The notes below the pieces were generated by a model. It was given only the letters and a program-made list of their open reading frames with translations. It was not told where the DNA came from and did not search any database. DNA of 45,081 nt from assembly GCA_012270065.1 (NCBI GenBank), contig JAAXJB010000010.1, positions 37,775-82,855 of the forward strand, given 5' to 3'. This document shows, piece by piece, positions 26,638 to 35,233 of the stretch. Source of the stretch: Rubripirellula sp. Lineage in GTDB: Bacteria > Planctomycetota > Planctomycetia > Pirellulales > Pirellulaceae. Position 1 is the stretch's first letter, and each line of letters begins with the position of its first letter. The position numbers and the translations under genes were made by a program.

Positions 26638-27672
26638 TTGACCTTGTATCCTGCGAATCGCGGGCCGAGGAATTCCCGCCAATCTTCCCGCCAACGGATC
26701 GCTTGTTTCGTGCTTAAGTTCGTACTTTCACCCATCCGCCTCTGCGTAGGCTGGAGCCTTTCACCCCGGATTTTGGGCCTCACTGCTGCTGTCATGCTGG
26801 TTCTGCTGCGAGTCACCATCGGCTGGCATTTCTACAGTGAAGGAGTCGATAAGAAAGCGGCCGGAGATTGGACTGCAGCCCCGTTTTTTGCAAACGCGAA
26901 AGGTCCTCTTGCGGAAAATTTCCGCCAATTGGTGTGGGATGCGGACGGCCAATTCCGTCTCAATCGCGCAGCCGCCATGGAGAACTGGGCGATATTCCGC
27001 AATGAAGTAGGAACACACTACGGATTCAACGATTCACAGAAAAAACAAGCTCAAGCCAATTACGCCAAGGCAGTCGAGCAATACGACTGGGTGCTGGCAG
27101 AAAACGCTGCCGATCTTGAGGAATTCGAGTTAGGACGAGAGCGGATCGAGAAACTTGAAACCGACGCCCAGGAAAAAGCAATGCGAGATGGCGTCGCAAG
27201 TCTCGGCGGGCAGAGAGACACCATTCGCCGGGAGTGGCAACAGAAAGCAGCGCCGACGCTTTCACAAATCGACGCGATCTGGGCAAATTACGAAGCCGAT
27301 CAGAACGCACTGGCAACCACGGAACAAGCCGATGCAAACCCCTATTTTTCGCTGGACAAGCCGCGTCTGCAACGAATCGACACCAGCGTGATCGATGGAT
27401 TCGTCCCGTATTTCGATATCGCCATCGGCTTGTGCCTCCTGCTTGGCTTCTTCACCCCCGTCGCGGCGTTGGCTGCGGCCGGTTTTCTCGGTTCAGTATT
27501 TTTGAGTCAATTTCCTCCCACAACGGGGCCGACTTCGAGCAATTACCAACTGATTGAATGCATGGCTTGCTTCGTGCTGGCCGCGACCGGGTCCGGACGC
27601 TTCGCTGGCCTCGATTATTTCCTTCACTTGGCAGTCCGCAAAGTCTTCGGGGGCGAGGCCCCTCAGTCCTGA
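26638..27672 (+). CDS. DoxX-like membrane protein with a long coiled-coil insertion
   Basis: A 344-residue inner-membrane protein if started at TTG 26638, which has AAGGG 7 nt upstream; an ATG near 26792 would start at the first membrane segment. Segment one is about residues 43-66 (ILGLTAAVMLVLLRVTIGW, followed by HFYSEGVDK, which is DoxX-typical). Then comes a soluble insert of roughly 180 residues, charged and helical (DSQKKQAQANYAKAVEQYD, ERIEKLETDAQEKA, REWQQKAAPTLSQID). Three further membrane segments follow at about 258-275, 276-292 and 304-320, with the GFFTPVAALAAAGFL and CFVLAATGSGRFAGLD motifs of DoxX. Ordinary DoxX proteins are about 130-180 residues without such an insert. The Gfo/Idh/MocA gene follows after 71 bp on the same strand; the pairing suggests a joint redox role, which is inference. 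Confidence 0.8.
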   Translation: MTLYPANRGPRNSRQSSRQRIACFVLKFVLSPIRLCVGWSLSPRILGLTAAVMLVLLRVTIGWHFYSEGVDKKAAGDWTAAPFFANAKGPLAENFRQLVWDADGQFRLNRAAAMENWAIFRNEVGTHYGFNDSQKKQAQANYAKAVEQYDWVLAENAADLEEFELGRERIEKLETDAQEKAMRDGVASLGGQRDTIRREWQQKAAPTLSQIDAIWANYEADQNALATTEQADANPYFSLDKPRLQRIDTSVIDGFVPYFDIAIGLCLLLGFFTPVAALAAAGFLGSVFLSQFPPTTGPTSSNYQLIECMACFVLAATGSGRFAGLDYFLHLAVRKVFGGEAPQS

Positions 27673-27743
27673 ACCAGCCAAGCACCACCGCAACCAAAAC
27701 CGAACAAATCAGAGCACATTTTCTTCAATAGAGGATTTTCTTC

Positions 27744-29612
27744 ATGGTCGATAAATTATCTGCTGATCAACGTGAAGTCGGCGAACACAATTACTATTCC
27801 GCAGTTGGCAGCTACTACGATGTCAACCGACGTGACTTTTTACGTGGCATTGTGGCGGCAGGTGCTGTCAGCGGAGCTGGATTGGGAGCCGCCTACTTTG
27901 GCTACGGCAAGGTCGCCGATCCAGTGCGGGTGGCTGTCATTGGCACTGGTGATGAAGGTAACGTGCTGATCGGTGGCTGTAATCCTGAGTACGTGGATGT
28001 CAAAGCGATCTGTGACATCCGTCCTTTCGGACAGCACCGCGCGTTCCATGGAGACTGGTCCAGCCCATCCGCGTTAGTACGTCGCCCCGGCCTGATTAGC
28101 GTTGCCGGCTACAAGGATGAAGCAGAAGCAAGACGCAACGTGAAAGTCTACGATGGCAGCAACGGCGGCATCATGGCATGCTTGGACGATCCTGATATCG
28201 AGGCAGTGATCATCGCCTTGCCGCTCTGGCTTCATGCCCCCGTAGCCGCCTTGGCAATGGAGCGGAAGCTCCACGTTCTGACCGAGAAACTGATGGCCTA
28301 CAACGTCGCTCAGTGTAAAGTCATGTCGCGAATGGCGGCAGAAATGAAAGATCAGGGGGGTAACCCGATCCACTTGGCAACCGGGCACCAGCGTCACTAC
28401 AACGTCAAGTATGACAATGCAATCAACTTGATCCGTTGGGGTTTGCTTGGCCAACTCCATCACATCCGGGCACAGTGGCACCGCGGCAACTTACCCGGCG
28501 GCGACAGCTGGAAAATGCCGATCCCGGGCGGTGAAGGAAAGGATGCAAGCGGAAGGCCAATCGATAAAATCGCTGGTGACATCAAGAATCGCATGTCAAA
28601 GCTGAAAACGGCGACCAACCCGGACGACATTGTGCGTCTGCAGGCAGAACTCGCGCAACTGCAGGCGTGGGATGCTGATAAAAACGTCAATCCCAAAGAC
28701 TTCGGCTACGAAGATTTTACTTCCGGTGGAAAAATGTTCTCTGCCATGGAAGAACTACACCGCTGGAGACTGTTTGAGCGAACCGGTGCCGGTCTGATGG
28801 CCGAGCTTGGCAGCCACCAACTTGATGCAGTCAGTATTTTCCTCAGCTCACTAAGAAGCGATGGCAAGAAAGTCCATCCACTTAGCGTTCATGCCGTTGG
28901 CGGACGACACATCATGCCGGTTGACCGCGATGCAGGTGACCACGTGTACTGCATGTTCGAATTCCACGGGCCCGAGTACTCGGAAACCTTCGCCGGTGGC
29001 TACTACGACAAAGTCGGCACCTATCCGCCCCGCGGCCTGAACCAGCAAACGCGACAATGGGACCGTGCCGCTCCATTGCCAGGGTATGAGACAGACCCCA
29101 ACAAGAAAGTGGTAGTGACCTACTCATCGATCAACGGCAATGGCTTCGGTGGATGGGGTGAAGTCGTCATGGGAAGCAAAGGGACACTTGTCCTGGACAA
29201 AGAAACAGATGTCCTGCTGTATCGTAACAGCGACACAAGCAGCAAGGTTGGTGTTGCAAAACAGGACGGTGGCTACGTGCTGGATACCAGTGCCAGCGGT
29301 GACTACGCGGCACCGGTTGCGAAAGCAGCAGACTCGGGACCAGTCAGCCGCGGTTATCGTGAAGAAATTGAACACTGGGCATACTGCATCAGAAACCCCG
29401 ACAAGGAAAATCACCCCCGTTGCTACCCTGAAGTTGCAATGGGTGATGCAGTCATCGCTCTGGGTACCAATGTTGCTTTGAAGAAAGCGGCAGCCGGAGA
29501 GGGAGGCTACCTGCAATTCAAGGAAGAATGGTTCGATATCGATAATGATGCCACTCCGGATGGAAGTGACATCAAGACCGAAACTGAAAGGATGAAGAAG
29601 CCGGTAGCCTGA
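27744..29612 (+). CDS. Gfo/Idh/MocA family oxidoreductase with Tat-type leader
   Basis: A 622-residue protein, larger than the usual 350-450. An RRDFLRG twin-arginine-like motif sits at residues 29-35, unusually far in, followed by a hydrophobic stretch (IVAAGAVSGAGLGAAYFG) that may act as Tat signal or membrane anchor. The Rossmann domain starts at about 61 (VRVAVIGTGDEG), with the strand VDVKAICDI and the LTEKLM motif holding Glu181-Lys182, the cofactor/catalytic signature of the family. The C-terminal alpha/beta domain contains GHQRHYN, a long insertion with a Lys/Asp-rich segment, GAGLMAELGSHQLDAV, and a late segment GSKGTLVLDKE. The ribosome binding site GAGGA precedes the ATG. It acts on a sugar-like substrate with bound NAD(P); the substrate is not known. 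It is probably co-expressed with the DoxX-like gene and is followed by a strong hairpin terminator. Confidence 0.9.
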   Translation: MVDKLSADQREVGEHNYYSAVGSYYDVNRRDFLRGIVAAGAVSGAGLGAAYFGYGKVADPVRVAVIGTGDEGNVLIGGCNPEYVDVKAICDIRPFGQHRAFHGDWSSPSALVRRPGLISVAGYKDEAEARRNVKVYDGSNGGIMACLDDPDIEAVIIALPLWLHAPVAALAMERKLHVLTEKLMAYNVAQCKVMSRMAAEMKDQGGNPIHLATGHQRHYNVKYDNAINLIRWGLLGQLHHIRAQWHRGNLPGGDSWKMPIPGGEGKDASGRPIDKIAGDIKNRMSKLKTATNPDDIVRLQAELAQLQAWDADKNVNPKDFGYEDFTSGGKMFSAMEELHRWRLFERTGAGLMAELGSHQLDAVSIFLSSLRSDGKKVHPLSVHAVGGRHIMPVDRDAGDHVYCMFEFHGPEYSETFAGGYYDKVGTYPPRGLNQQTRQWDRAAPLPGYETDPNKKVVVTYSSINGNGFGGWGEVVMGSKGTLVLDKETDVLLYRNSDTSSKVGVAKQDGGYVLDTSASGDYAAPVAKAADSGPVSRGYREEIEHWAYCIRNPDKENHPRCYPEVAMGDAVIALGTNVALKKAAAGEGGYLQFKEEWFDIDNDATPDGSDIKTETERMKKPVA

Positions 29613-29644
29613 AAAACCAGCTTTTGAAGTCAAACACAAAATAA

Positions 29645-29682
29645 AAAACGGCGTGTGGATTGTTCCACACGCCGTTTTCTGT
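29645..29682. terminator. Bidirectional hairpin terminator
   Basis: A perfect 15-bp stem, 29645-29659 with 29664-29678, and a 4-nt loop. An A-run precedes it and a T-run ends it, so it can work on both strands. It lies between the convergent oxidoreductase gene (stop at 29612) and the lipoprotein gene (stop at 29750). Confidence 0.93.
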
Positions 29683-29749
29683 TTCATGACAGGATCTGAA
29701 CAGCAATCCGCGAGTCTAAGTTACTCACACGATCACCACGCCAACCATT

Positions 29750-30097
29750 TTATTCCTTGGCTGGCTCTTCAGCAGCCGGTGCTTCTGCAGCTGGTTCTTC
29801 TGCGGCTGGTGCTTCTGCAGCCGGTGCTTCTGCAGCTGGTGCTTCAGCGGCTGGTGCTTCTGCAGCCGGTGCTTCTGCGGCTGGTGCTTCTGCGGCTGGC
29901 TCTTCGGCGGCTGGTGCTGGCGTCTCAACCGCAGGTGCCGCAGCACCCGAAGTGACGTTGCTACCACTATCAGTCGTGTTCGAATCAGTTGTCTGCACTG
30001 GGTCCACTGAGGTATCAACTGTCGGTTGAGCTTTTGGTTCACAACCAACAGCGAACGTGACTAGCAAAGCAGCAAGAATCAGCATGGACTTCTTCAT
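29750..30097 (-). CDS. Small lipoprotein-like exported protein with Ala/Pro/Glu repeats
   Basis: A 115-residue protein. ATG at 30097 is chosen because a Lys-rich signal follows at once (MKKSMLILAALLVTFAVGC) with GGAG 8 nt upstream. Cys19 after AVG is a plausible lipidation site although the -3 position is Ala. After a Thr/Ser/Asp-rich spacer the whole C-terminal half is built from A-E-A-P-A and A-E-E-P-A units, about ten of them, ending in EEPAKE. Such sequence is disordered and could act as a cell-wall spacer or anchor. No catalytic domain is visible. It ends at the shared bidirectional terminator. Confidence 0.75.
   Translation of the reverse strand: MKKSMLILAALLVTFAVGCEPKAQPTVDTSVDPVQTTDSNTTDSGSNVTSGAAAPAVETPAPAAEEPAAEAPAAEAPAAEAPAAEAPAAEAPAAEAPAAEEPAAEAPAAEEPAKE
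29761..29915 (-). repeat. 15-bp tandem repeat coding for Ala/Pro/Glu units
   Basis: About ten units of a 15-bp sequence close to gcttctgcagctggt (plus-strand reading), with scattered third-position differences, coding for A-E-A-P-A in the minus-strand lipoprotein. The array is long enough for copy-number change between strains. Confidence 0.9.
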
Positions 30098-30358
30098 GGG
30101 AGGGACTCCGTAGACGGGAAACAATCGAGGATGTTGGGCATCAGACACGCTCGCTTCGGCCCACTCAACACTTACATAGTGGAATCTGTCAGAGGCGAAA
30201 AGAAAAGGGATGACCGAAATAATCCGTTTCTTTGATCCCTTAGGGTGTCAGTTTGGGCAACATTCAAGGTCATATGTAAAGCGAGACCGCCTTATGTTTC
30301 GATGTGACCCGTACAGCTTACTCAAGCCCGAACCTCAACCCAATATGCGTGATTTGCC

Positions 30359-31021
30359 ATGAAAGTGTGCCCATGTCTGTCGGCAGTGCTCCTGATTCTC
30401 ACAGCTTTTGCATCCTCAATTCACGGAACAAGCGTTCACGGGCAGGACGTCTCACCAGACTCGGCGACAACCCCATCAGAGGCCTCGCCGCCCGACACCC
30501 AAGTAACACCTGAAGCAGAGACCGTAGATACGGACGCCGCACCAATCCCTTCGACGAACCCTTTCATAACGCAAGATGGCTCGGAATCTGCCGTCACGGC
30601 AACAGATTCCGAGGTGCCGACCGAGAGGAATTCCGAGCCTGGTGACACGACCGACGAAGAAAAAGAAAACACGGTCGCCGTGGAGGAAATCACGACTCCA
30701 GAGGGAGAGGAGATAGAGACGGAGGAGATCCTGATGCCTGCCACGTCTCCAAATACAGCGAGCCCTGAAACCGACATGCCAAAGGTTCATTTCGAGGCTC
30801 CGGTTGCAACCCAATCAGACCGAAGAATTTCGCAGGAAAGAGTGTCTCAACTGCGTCAGCAAAGAGCTTTGTACCGGGCGAACCAACGAATGGCGCGGAT
30901 GGAATACAACTTGTGGATGGGTCGCGAACCACTTCGCCCAGCTTGGAACCCGATGCCAATGATGAGCAGCCGCTATGCTCCACCGACGATTGTTGTGCCA
31001 GTTTTCATCAATCCTCGCTGA
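30359..31021 (+). CDS. Exported acidic low-complexity protein, unknown function
   Basis: A 220-residue protein with a signal peptide (CLSAVLLILTAFASSIHG, probable cleavage before QDVS). Residues about 30-145 are rich in Thr, Ser, Pro, Glu and Asp and look disordered. The C-terminal 75 residues are different: basic and helical (DRRISQERVSQLRQQRALYRA, short by my count of 20 when split), then RMARMEYNLWMGREPLRPAW and a final APPTIVVPVF strand, which could be a small binding domain. I do not recognise the family. It is divergent from the lipoprotein gene at 30097, with a 261-bp gap. Its last four codons with the stop are duplicated immediately afterwards. Confidence 0.65.
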   Translation: MKVCPCLSAVLLILTAFASSIHGTSVHGQDVSPDSATTPSEASPPDTQVTPEAETVDTDAAPIPSTNPFITQDGSESAVTATDSEVPTERNSEPGDTTDEEKENTVAVEEITTPEGEEIETEEILMPATSPNTASPETDMPKVHFEAPVATQSDRRISQERVSQLRQQRALYRANQRMARMEYNLWMGREPLRPAWNPMPMMSSRYAPPTIVVPVFINPR

Positions 31022-31033
31022 AATCCTCGCTGA
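31010..31033. repeat. 12-bp duplication that copies a stop codon
   Basis: aatcctcgctga at 31010-31021 is the last four codons (Asn-Pro-Arg-stop) of the exported acidic protein gene; the identical 12 bp follow at 31022-31033 in the same frame. Confidence 0.9.
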
Positions 31034-31911
31034 CACGTCGTGGGTGTAATTGGCTTGTTTACACCACGACTTTGGACTCCGAGCTGACGACTCTGCATTA
31101 CGCAGACCCCACTCTCCCAATCCTCCACTCTCCCAATCCTCCACTCTCCCAATCCTCCACTCTCCCAATCCTCCACTCCTTTCCATCCTGCCCTCCTCTC
31201 CGCCCGTCGCAGACCTTCCCAAAGGGAATTCCTGGTCTCCCACTTTCCCTTGCTGCCCCTCTCAATCCATGGTCGGAACAGGGGTGTTCAAAGCAGGTTC
31301 ACGACACCGGCTTGCATCTGATACATCGGCGTCTTTGCTGCAAGATTAGCAACCGTGTCACCTTGCCAACGTCGATGCGATTGCATTCCCCGCATGATCG
31401 CCCGCCAATCGGCTGATGCGCAGAGTTTTTTGGAGCCGTGCAGTGAGTCTCGATTCCGAATGGAATTCGCCATACTCAATGATGCCATTTTGAGTGTTCG
31501 ACATTCGGGGCAGTTCAGACGGTAGATGGCAGCAGGGTCAATTGCGGCAAGCCCATTGCACCGCATTCAATTCCCAATTTCCGTCAATCCAGAGCTGAAC
31601 TGACATATCAGCAGGAAATCCCGCTTTCACACGCTTCATCCTTGTGTAGATATTTCATCAGGCCACACGGGATCAACCCTTCATTTCACGCGGTTCGCTA
31701 CGGATTCCGGGATGCACGAATTGATCCGTGCATATTTCCCAAAAGACACGGTGGCCAATGACGGTTTCTGCCTGAAAGTTCTCCATCCGAAGCTCTGATG
31801 AATCGAATAAATTTTTCAAGGCCGTTATATTTTCACCGAGAAACTGCAGGCCCACCAAACGACGCTTGTGCCTTTTCAATTACACCCACGAAATCCTGAA
31901 CAGTCAGTCAA
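31022..31911. other. Long intergenic region without a supported gene
   Basis: About 890 bp between two plus-strand genes. It contains the stop-codon duplication and the 16-bp array. The remaining open frames (a 92-codon one on the minus strand at 31288-31566 is the longest not built from repeats) resemble no family I know and have no convincing ribosome binding site. It may hold gene remnants. Confidence 0.5.
31111..31174. repeat. Four exact 16-bp tandem repeats in an intergenic region
   Basis: actctcccaatcctcc at 31111, 31127, 31143 and 31159. One strand is wholly pyrimidine-rich, the other purine-rich. Reading frames through it on the minus strand give Gly/Trp/Glu repeats without family character, so I treat it as noncoding. 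Confidence 0.93.
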
Positions 31912-32787
31912 ATGAACATGCGAAACTTATCACTGTATTTTCTGATGTTGTGGTTTTGCTTCATTTCCATGCAGGGCCTTGCAGCTGACGAGATCGAGAT
32001 CATGTCGGACGTTGTTTGTGGCAAAGCGGGACAAGATACGCTGCATATGGACCTTGCCTTGCCATCAAATCGGGAAGAAAACCGACCTTGCATTGTGGTG
32101 ATCCATGGAGGAGCGTGGCGTCATGGAGACAAGAAACTGCACGAGGAAGATATCAAACGCTTTGCAAGACAGGGTTATGTATCCGCGTCACTGGCTTACC
32201 GTCTTTGTCCCAAAGATGTCTTTCCGGCTCAAATCGAAGATGTGAAATGCGCGATTCGTTATCTTCGAGCGCACGCAAAACAATACCGAATCGATCCTGA
32301 ACGCATTGGTGCGGTGGGCTTTTCTGCGGGTGGTCATCTCTCGATGATGCTGGGAACGATGGACCAGGCGGACGGTCTGGAAGGCGGAGGTGGTTGGGCC
32401 AATGAATCGAGTAAAGTTCAGGCAGTCGTCTCTTATTTTGGTCCGACACAACTGGATGCAAAGGATATCCCGGCAGGGAGCCTGCCATTGGTTTCCGCAT
32501 TCATTGGAGGTTCAGCTGAGGAAAAGCCGCAGGCATACAGCCAGGCATCACCATTGACTTATGTTGATCGCGGTGATGCTCCCATGCTGCTTTTCCAGGG
32601 CACGAATGATGTCCTCGTGCCCCACACCCAAGCCATCAAAATGATCAATGCAATGACGCGTGCCCAAGTGCCGGGCCGCATTGAGTTTCTGATCAACGCC
32701 GATCATGGCTGGGGTGGCGATGAACTGGAAAGGACAAGAGCCGCGACCTTCCGTTTTTTCAAAAAGCACCTGCGTGAATCACGCTAG
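31912..32787 (+). CDS. Exported BD-FAE-like esterase (alpha/beta hydrolase)
   Basis: A 291-residue protein with a signal peptide (YFLMLWFCFISMQGLA, cleavage near residue 25). The fold is a carboxylesterase of the acetyl-xylan/feruloyl esterase-like group: oxyanion motif HGGAW at 65-69, nucleophile Ser138 in GFSAGG, Asp233 in GTNDVLVP and His265 in ADHGWGG, a full triad. The segment EDVKCAIRYLRAHAKQYRIDP (split) closely matches the EF-hand esterase at 15546, of which it is a shorter paralogue without the calcium-binding domain. The antiporter gene follows after 91 bp on the same strand. Deacylation of a carbohydrate or its oligomers is the likely role. Confidence 0.88.
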   Translation: MNMRNLSLYFLMLWFCFISMQGLAADEIEIMSDVVCGKAGQDTLHMDLALPSNREENRPCIVVIHGGAWRHGDKKLHEEDIKRFARQGYVSASLAYRLCPKDVFPAQIEDVKCAIRYLRAHAKQYRIDPERIGAVGFSAGGHLSMMLGTMDQADGLEGGGGWANESSKVQAVVSYFGPTQLDAKDIPAGSLPLVSAFIGGSAEEKPQAYSQASPLTYVDRGDAPMLLFQGTNDVLVPHTQAIKMINAMTRAQVPGRIEFLINADHGWGGDELERTRAATFRFFKKHLRESR

Positions 32788-32878
32788 CCATAGCTGAATT
32801 CCGTGGTTGGCACGCACTCATCATACTTGTCACCGCATTGCAAATGCTCGATCTGAATAACTTTACTGAGAATGCGAG

Positions 32879-34744
32879 ATGGATTTTCTGTTTTATTTAG
32901 CAATGGTTCCTGCTTTGGGGATCACTGCTCAATGGATTGCATGGCGAACGGGTCTTCCCGGCATTCTGCTGCTGCTTGTGTTTGGCATGACACTGGGTCA
33001 TTTCATTGAGCCTGACCTGTTCCTGCGGGATCTGACCCATGGCAACGAGCAAGCAGGCCCCATCCTTCTCTTTCCGCTGGTTTCTCTGTCGGTCGCAGTC
33101 ATCATGCTGGAAGGTGGACTTTCACTGAACCTGAAGGAATTACGGGAGGCTGGAAACGCGGCATTTCGACTATGCACAATTGGAGCAATCATCTCATGCG
33201 CAGGTGTGATGATTGCAGCACACTATATCCTCGACTTTGGGTGGCGTTTGAGTCTTCTACTGGGTGCGATTCTTGTTGTCACAGGACCGACAGTCATCGG
33301 TCCTCTGCTTCGACAAGTACGGCCCAGCAAACGCGTCACAAGCACACTGAAATGGGAGGGTATCGTCATTGACCCCATCGGTGCTGTTTTGGCAGTACTT
33401 GTGTTTGACCAGTTGATGATGCACGTCAATGATCCCAGTCTCTGGTCTGCAGCATTGATGCTTTTTGAGACTGCATTGGTGGGTGCCGGATTGGGTATCG
33501 CGGGCGGAATGACACTCGCATTTGCTTTTCGTCACTACCTGATACCGGATCATCTTCAAGGTATCGCCACACTTGCAATTGGAATGCTTTTCTTCGCCAT
33601 CAGTGATCACATTGCCAGTGAATCCGGATTGATTGCCGTGACTGTGCTGGGCATGTGGCTGTCCAACAGTAAAAACCTGAATGTCGAGTCCATCATCGAA
33701 TTCAAAGAGAATCTGCGAACGCTATTGATTGGTTGCCTGTTCATCGTGCTGGGTTCGCGAGTGAACGTGGATGAGATACTTGCCATTGGCATTCCAGGCC
33801 TGCTCTTTCTGGCAGTCTTGATTCTTCTGATCCGCCCTGCTTCGGTCTATCTGTCTTTGCTGGGAACACCGCTGAATTTACGGGAAAAAGCCTTCATTGC
33901 AGCCATGGCGCCACGAGGCATCGTCGCCGCAGCAGTCAGCAGTGTGTTCGCGTTGGAAATGGAATCACTGCCCGGAAGTCTTGCGATTGAAGACGCCCAA
34001 CATCTGGATACAGTCACATTCCTGGTCATCCTCGGGACGGTGACCAGCTATGGACTTACCGCTTCTCCTCTGGCAAGAATTCTCGGACTTTCCCAGCAGA
34101 ACAATCATGGAATCCTGATCGCAGGTGCTGATACATGGATCAGGGATCTTGCACTCGAGTTCAAAAAACTCGGATTACCAGTCCTGCTGGTAGACACCAA
34201 CTACAACAAGATCGCAAAGGCTAAAATCGCCGGTTTGAATGCAGTTTGTGCCAACATTCTCAACGAGCATGTCAGAGAGGATCTTGATCTCAATGGTATC
34301 GGAAAACTGATGGCTCTCACTCAGAATGATGAGGTCAACTCACTTGCGGTGCGGGAATGCCAGCCTCTTTTTGGAAGAGCCAACTTATATCAACTTACAT
34401 TCCGTAAACAGAATCAACACAACCGCCGCGGTTTGACCCGGAATCTGATGGGGCGTGAACTCTTTGATCCTGAACTGACGTTTTCGAAACTTGAAGATTT
34501 CCACGAAGTGGGAGCAAGATTCAAAACAACAACACTTTCAGAAAGTTACAGCTATCAGGACTTCCTTGACCGCTATCAGAACGGTGCCAAACTCTTATTC
34601 GTTATCGATGAGTTGCAAAATCTTTCAGTCAATACGGTTGAGCATCAATTAAATCCTGTCCAAGGTCAGACGATCATCGCTCTCGTTTCATCAACCGTAA
34701 TTCCAGACAGTCACGAGGCAAAAAACGAAAACAGACCGGCTTGA
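32879..34744 (+). CDS. CPA-type monovalent cation/proton antiporter with C-terminal TrkA-N-like domain
   Basis: A 621-residue inner-membrane protein. About residues 1-400 form some 11-12 hydrophobic segments of the Na+/H+ exchanger fold (ILLLLVFGMTLGHFIEPD, VIMLEGGLSLNLKEL, VVTGPTVIGPLLR, SGLIAVTVLGMWLSN, APRGIVAAAVSSVFALE). VVTGPT and the IDPIGA segment are in the positions of the ion-binding acidic region; APRGIVAAA is typical of the CPA1 exchangers. From about 408 there is a TrkA-N-like cytoplasmic domain (ILIAGADTWIRDLA, VLLVDTNYNKI, LMALTQNDEVNSLAV) in which the expected GxGxxG is degenerate. It exchanges Na+ or K+ for protons for pH or salt homeostasis, possibly with nucleotide-dependent gating. 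Confidence 0.9.
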   Translation: MDFLFYLAMVPALGITAQWIAWRTGLPGILLLLVFGMTLGHFIEPDLFLRDLTHGNEQAGPILLFPLVSLSVAVIMLEGGLSLNLKELREAGNAAFRLCTIGAIISCAGVMIAAHYILDFGWRLSLLLGAILVVTGPTVIGPLLRQVRPSKRVTSTLKWEGIVIDPIGAVLAVLVFDQLMMHVNDPSLWSAALMLFETALVGAGLGIAGGMTLAFAFRHYLIPDHLQGIATLAIGMLFFAISDHIASESGLIAVTVLGMWLSNSKNLNVESIIEFKENLRTLLIGCLFIVLGSRVNVDEILAIGIPGLLFLAVLILLIRPASVYLSLLGTPLNLREKAFIAAMAPRGIVAAAVSSVFALEMESLPGSLAIEDAQHLDTVTFLVILGTVTSYGLTASPLARILGLSQQNNHGILIAGADTWIRDLALEFKKLGLPVLLVDTNYNKIAKAKIAGLNAVCANILNEHVREDLDLNGIGKLMALTQNDEVNSLAVRECQPLFGRANLYQLTFRKQNQHNRRGLTRNLMGRELFDPELTFSKLEDFHEVGARFKTTTLSESYSYQDFLDRYQNGAKLLFVIDELQNLSVNTVEHQLNPVQGQTIIALVSSTVIPDSHEAKNENRPA

Positions 34745-35017
34745 TAACAAGCATTGCCTTCCAGACAGCCCATCAACAACATCGTGCCTAGAAATTGGAC
34801 ACAGTGCTTCCGTGACCACGATTTTTGGTGCCGTCCAAAAAACGATCTAACCTCAAAACCACGTGCAATGCCGAGCCTCATGCAAACCCGTCCAATCAAG
34901 TCACGCTGGTAAAGACGAGACCACTGACGGCAAAATTCAAACGATCAGTCTTGGAACTGTAGTCCCCCGTGAACACAACCAGGCACGGCTCTGCGAGTCG
35001 CGACGCACCTGATGTTA

Positions 35018-35233
35018 TCAGGACGATCGACGAACGGCCTTGAGAATACTTTGCAGAAGCATGCCGCGTCGTCGACCAACTTGATGTGTTCGTGCTGCGT
35101 TTTCACGATGATCCAACCAGACTTCCACCTCCTGGTAGGACCCTGAAAATAATCGCTGACCTTCCCGGCCATGAACGACAAACTGATCACCTTCAATGTT
35201 AATTTTATGCACCTCGTGAGATGGCTGATTCAT
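35018..35233 (-). CDS. Small conserved-looking hypothetical protein
   Basis: A 71-residue protein if started at ATG 35233; an in-frame ATG at 35257 is also possible. GGGG lies 8 nt before 35233. The sequence reads like a real small domain: strands DQFVVHG and RLFSGSYQEVEVWLDHREN, then a basic helical tail (RRRGMLLQSILKAVRRSS). The pattern of a short beta-rich domain ending in an EVWLD-like motif resembles small planctomycete proteins of unknown function that I remember only vaguely. It converges on the antiporter gene. Confidence 0.5.
   Translation of the reverse strand: MNQPSHEVHKINIEGDQFVVHGREGQRLFSGSYQEVEVWLDHRENAARTHQVGRRRGMLLQSILKAVRRSS

Noticed and set aside
29757-30029. Plus-strand frame of Ala/Gly/Ser repeats
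   Set aside because: It is the complement of the lipoprotein repeats; the minus-strand frame has the signal peptide and ribosome binding site.
30204-30241. Inverted repeat aagggat/atccctt between divergent genes
   Set aside because: Only 7 bp with a 23-nt loop and no T-run; too weak to call as terminator or operator.
30815-31243. 142-codon minus-strand frame with Gly/Trp/Glu repeats
   Set aside because: It is produced by the 16-bp tandem array and overlaps the acidic exported protein gene; such repeat proteins are usually spurious.
34100-34140. Degenerate GxGxxG in the antiporter TrkA-N-like domain as a novelty
   Set aside because: The GA-x-x-W variant occurs, as far as I recall, in a whole subgroup of such antiporters, so I treat it as a family trait and not as damage.
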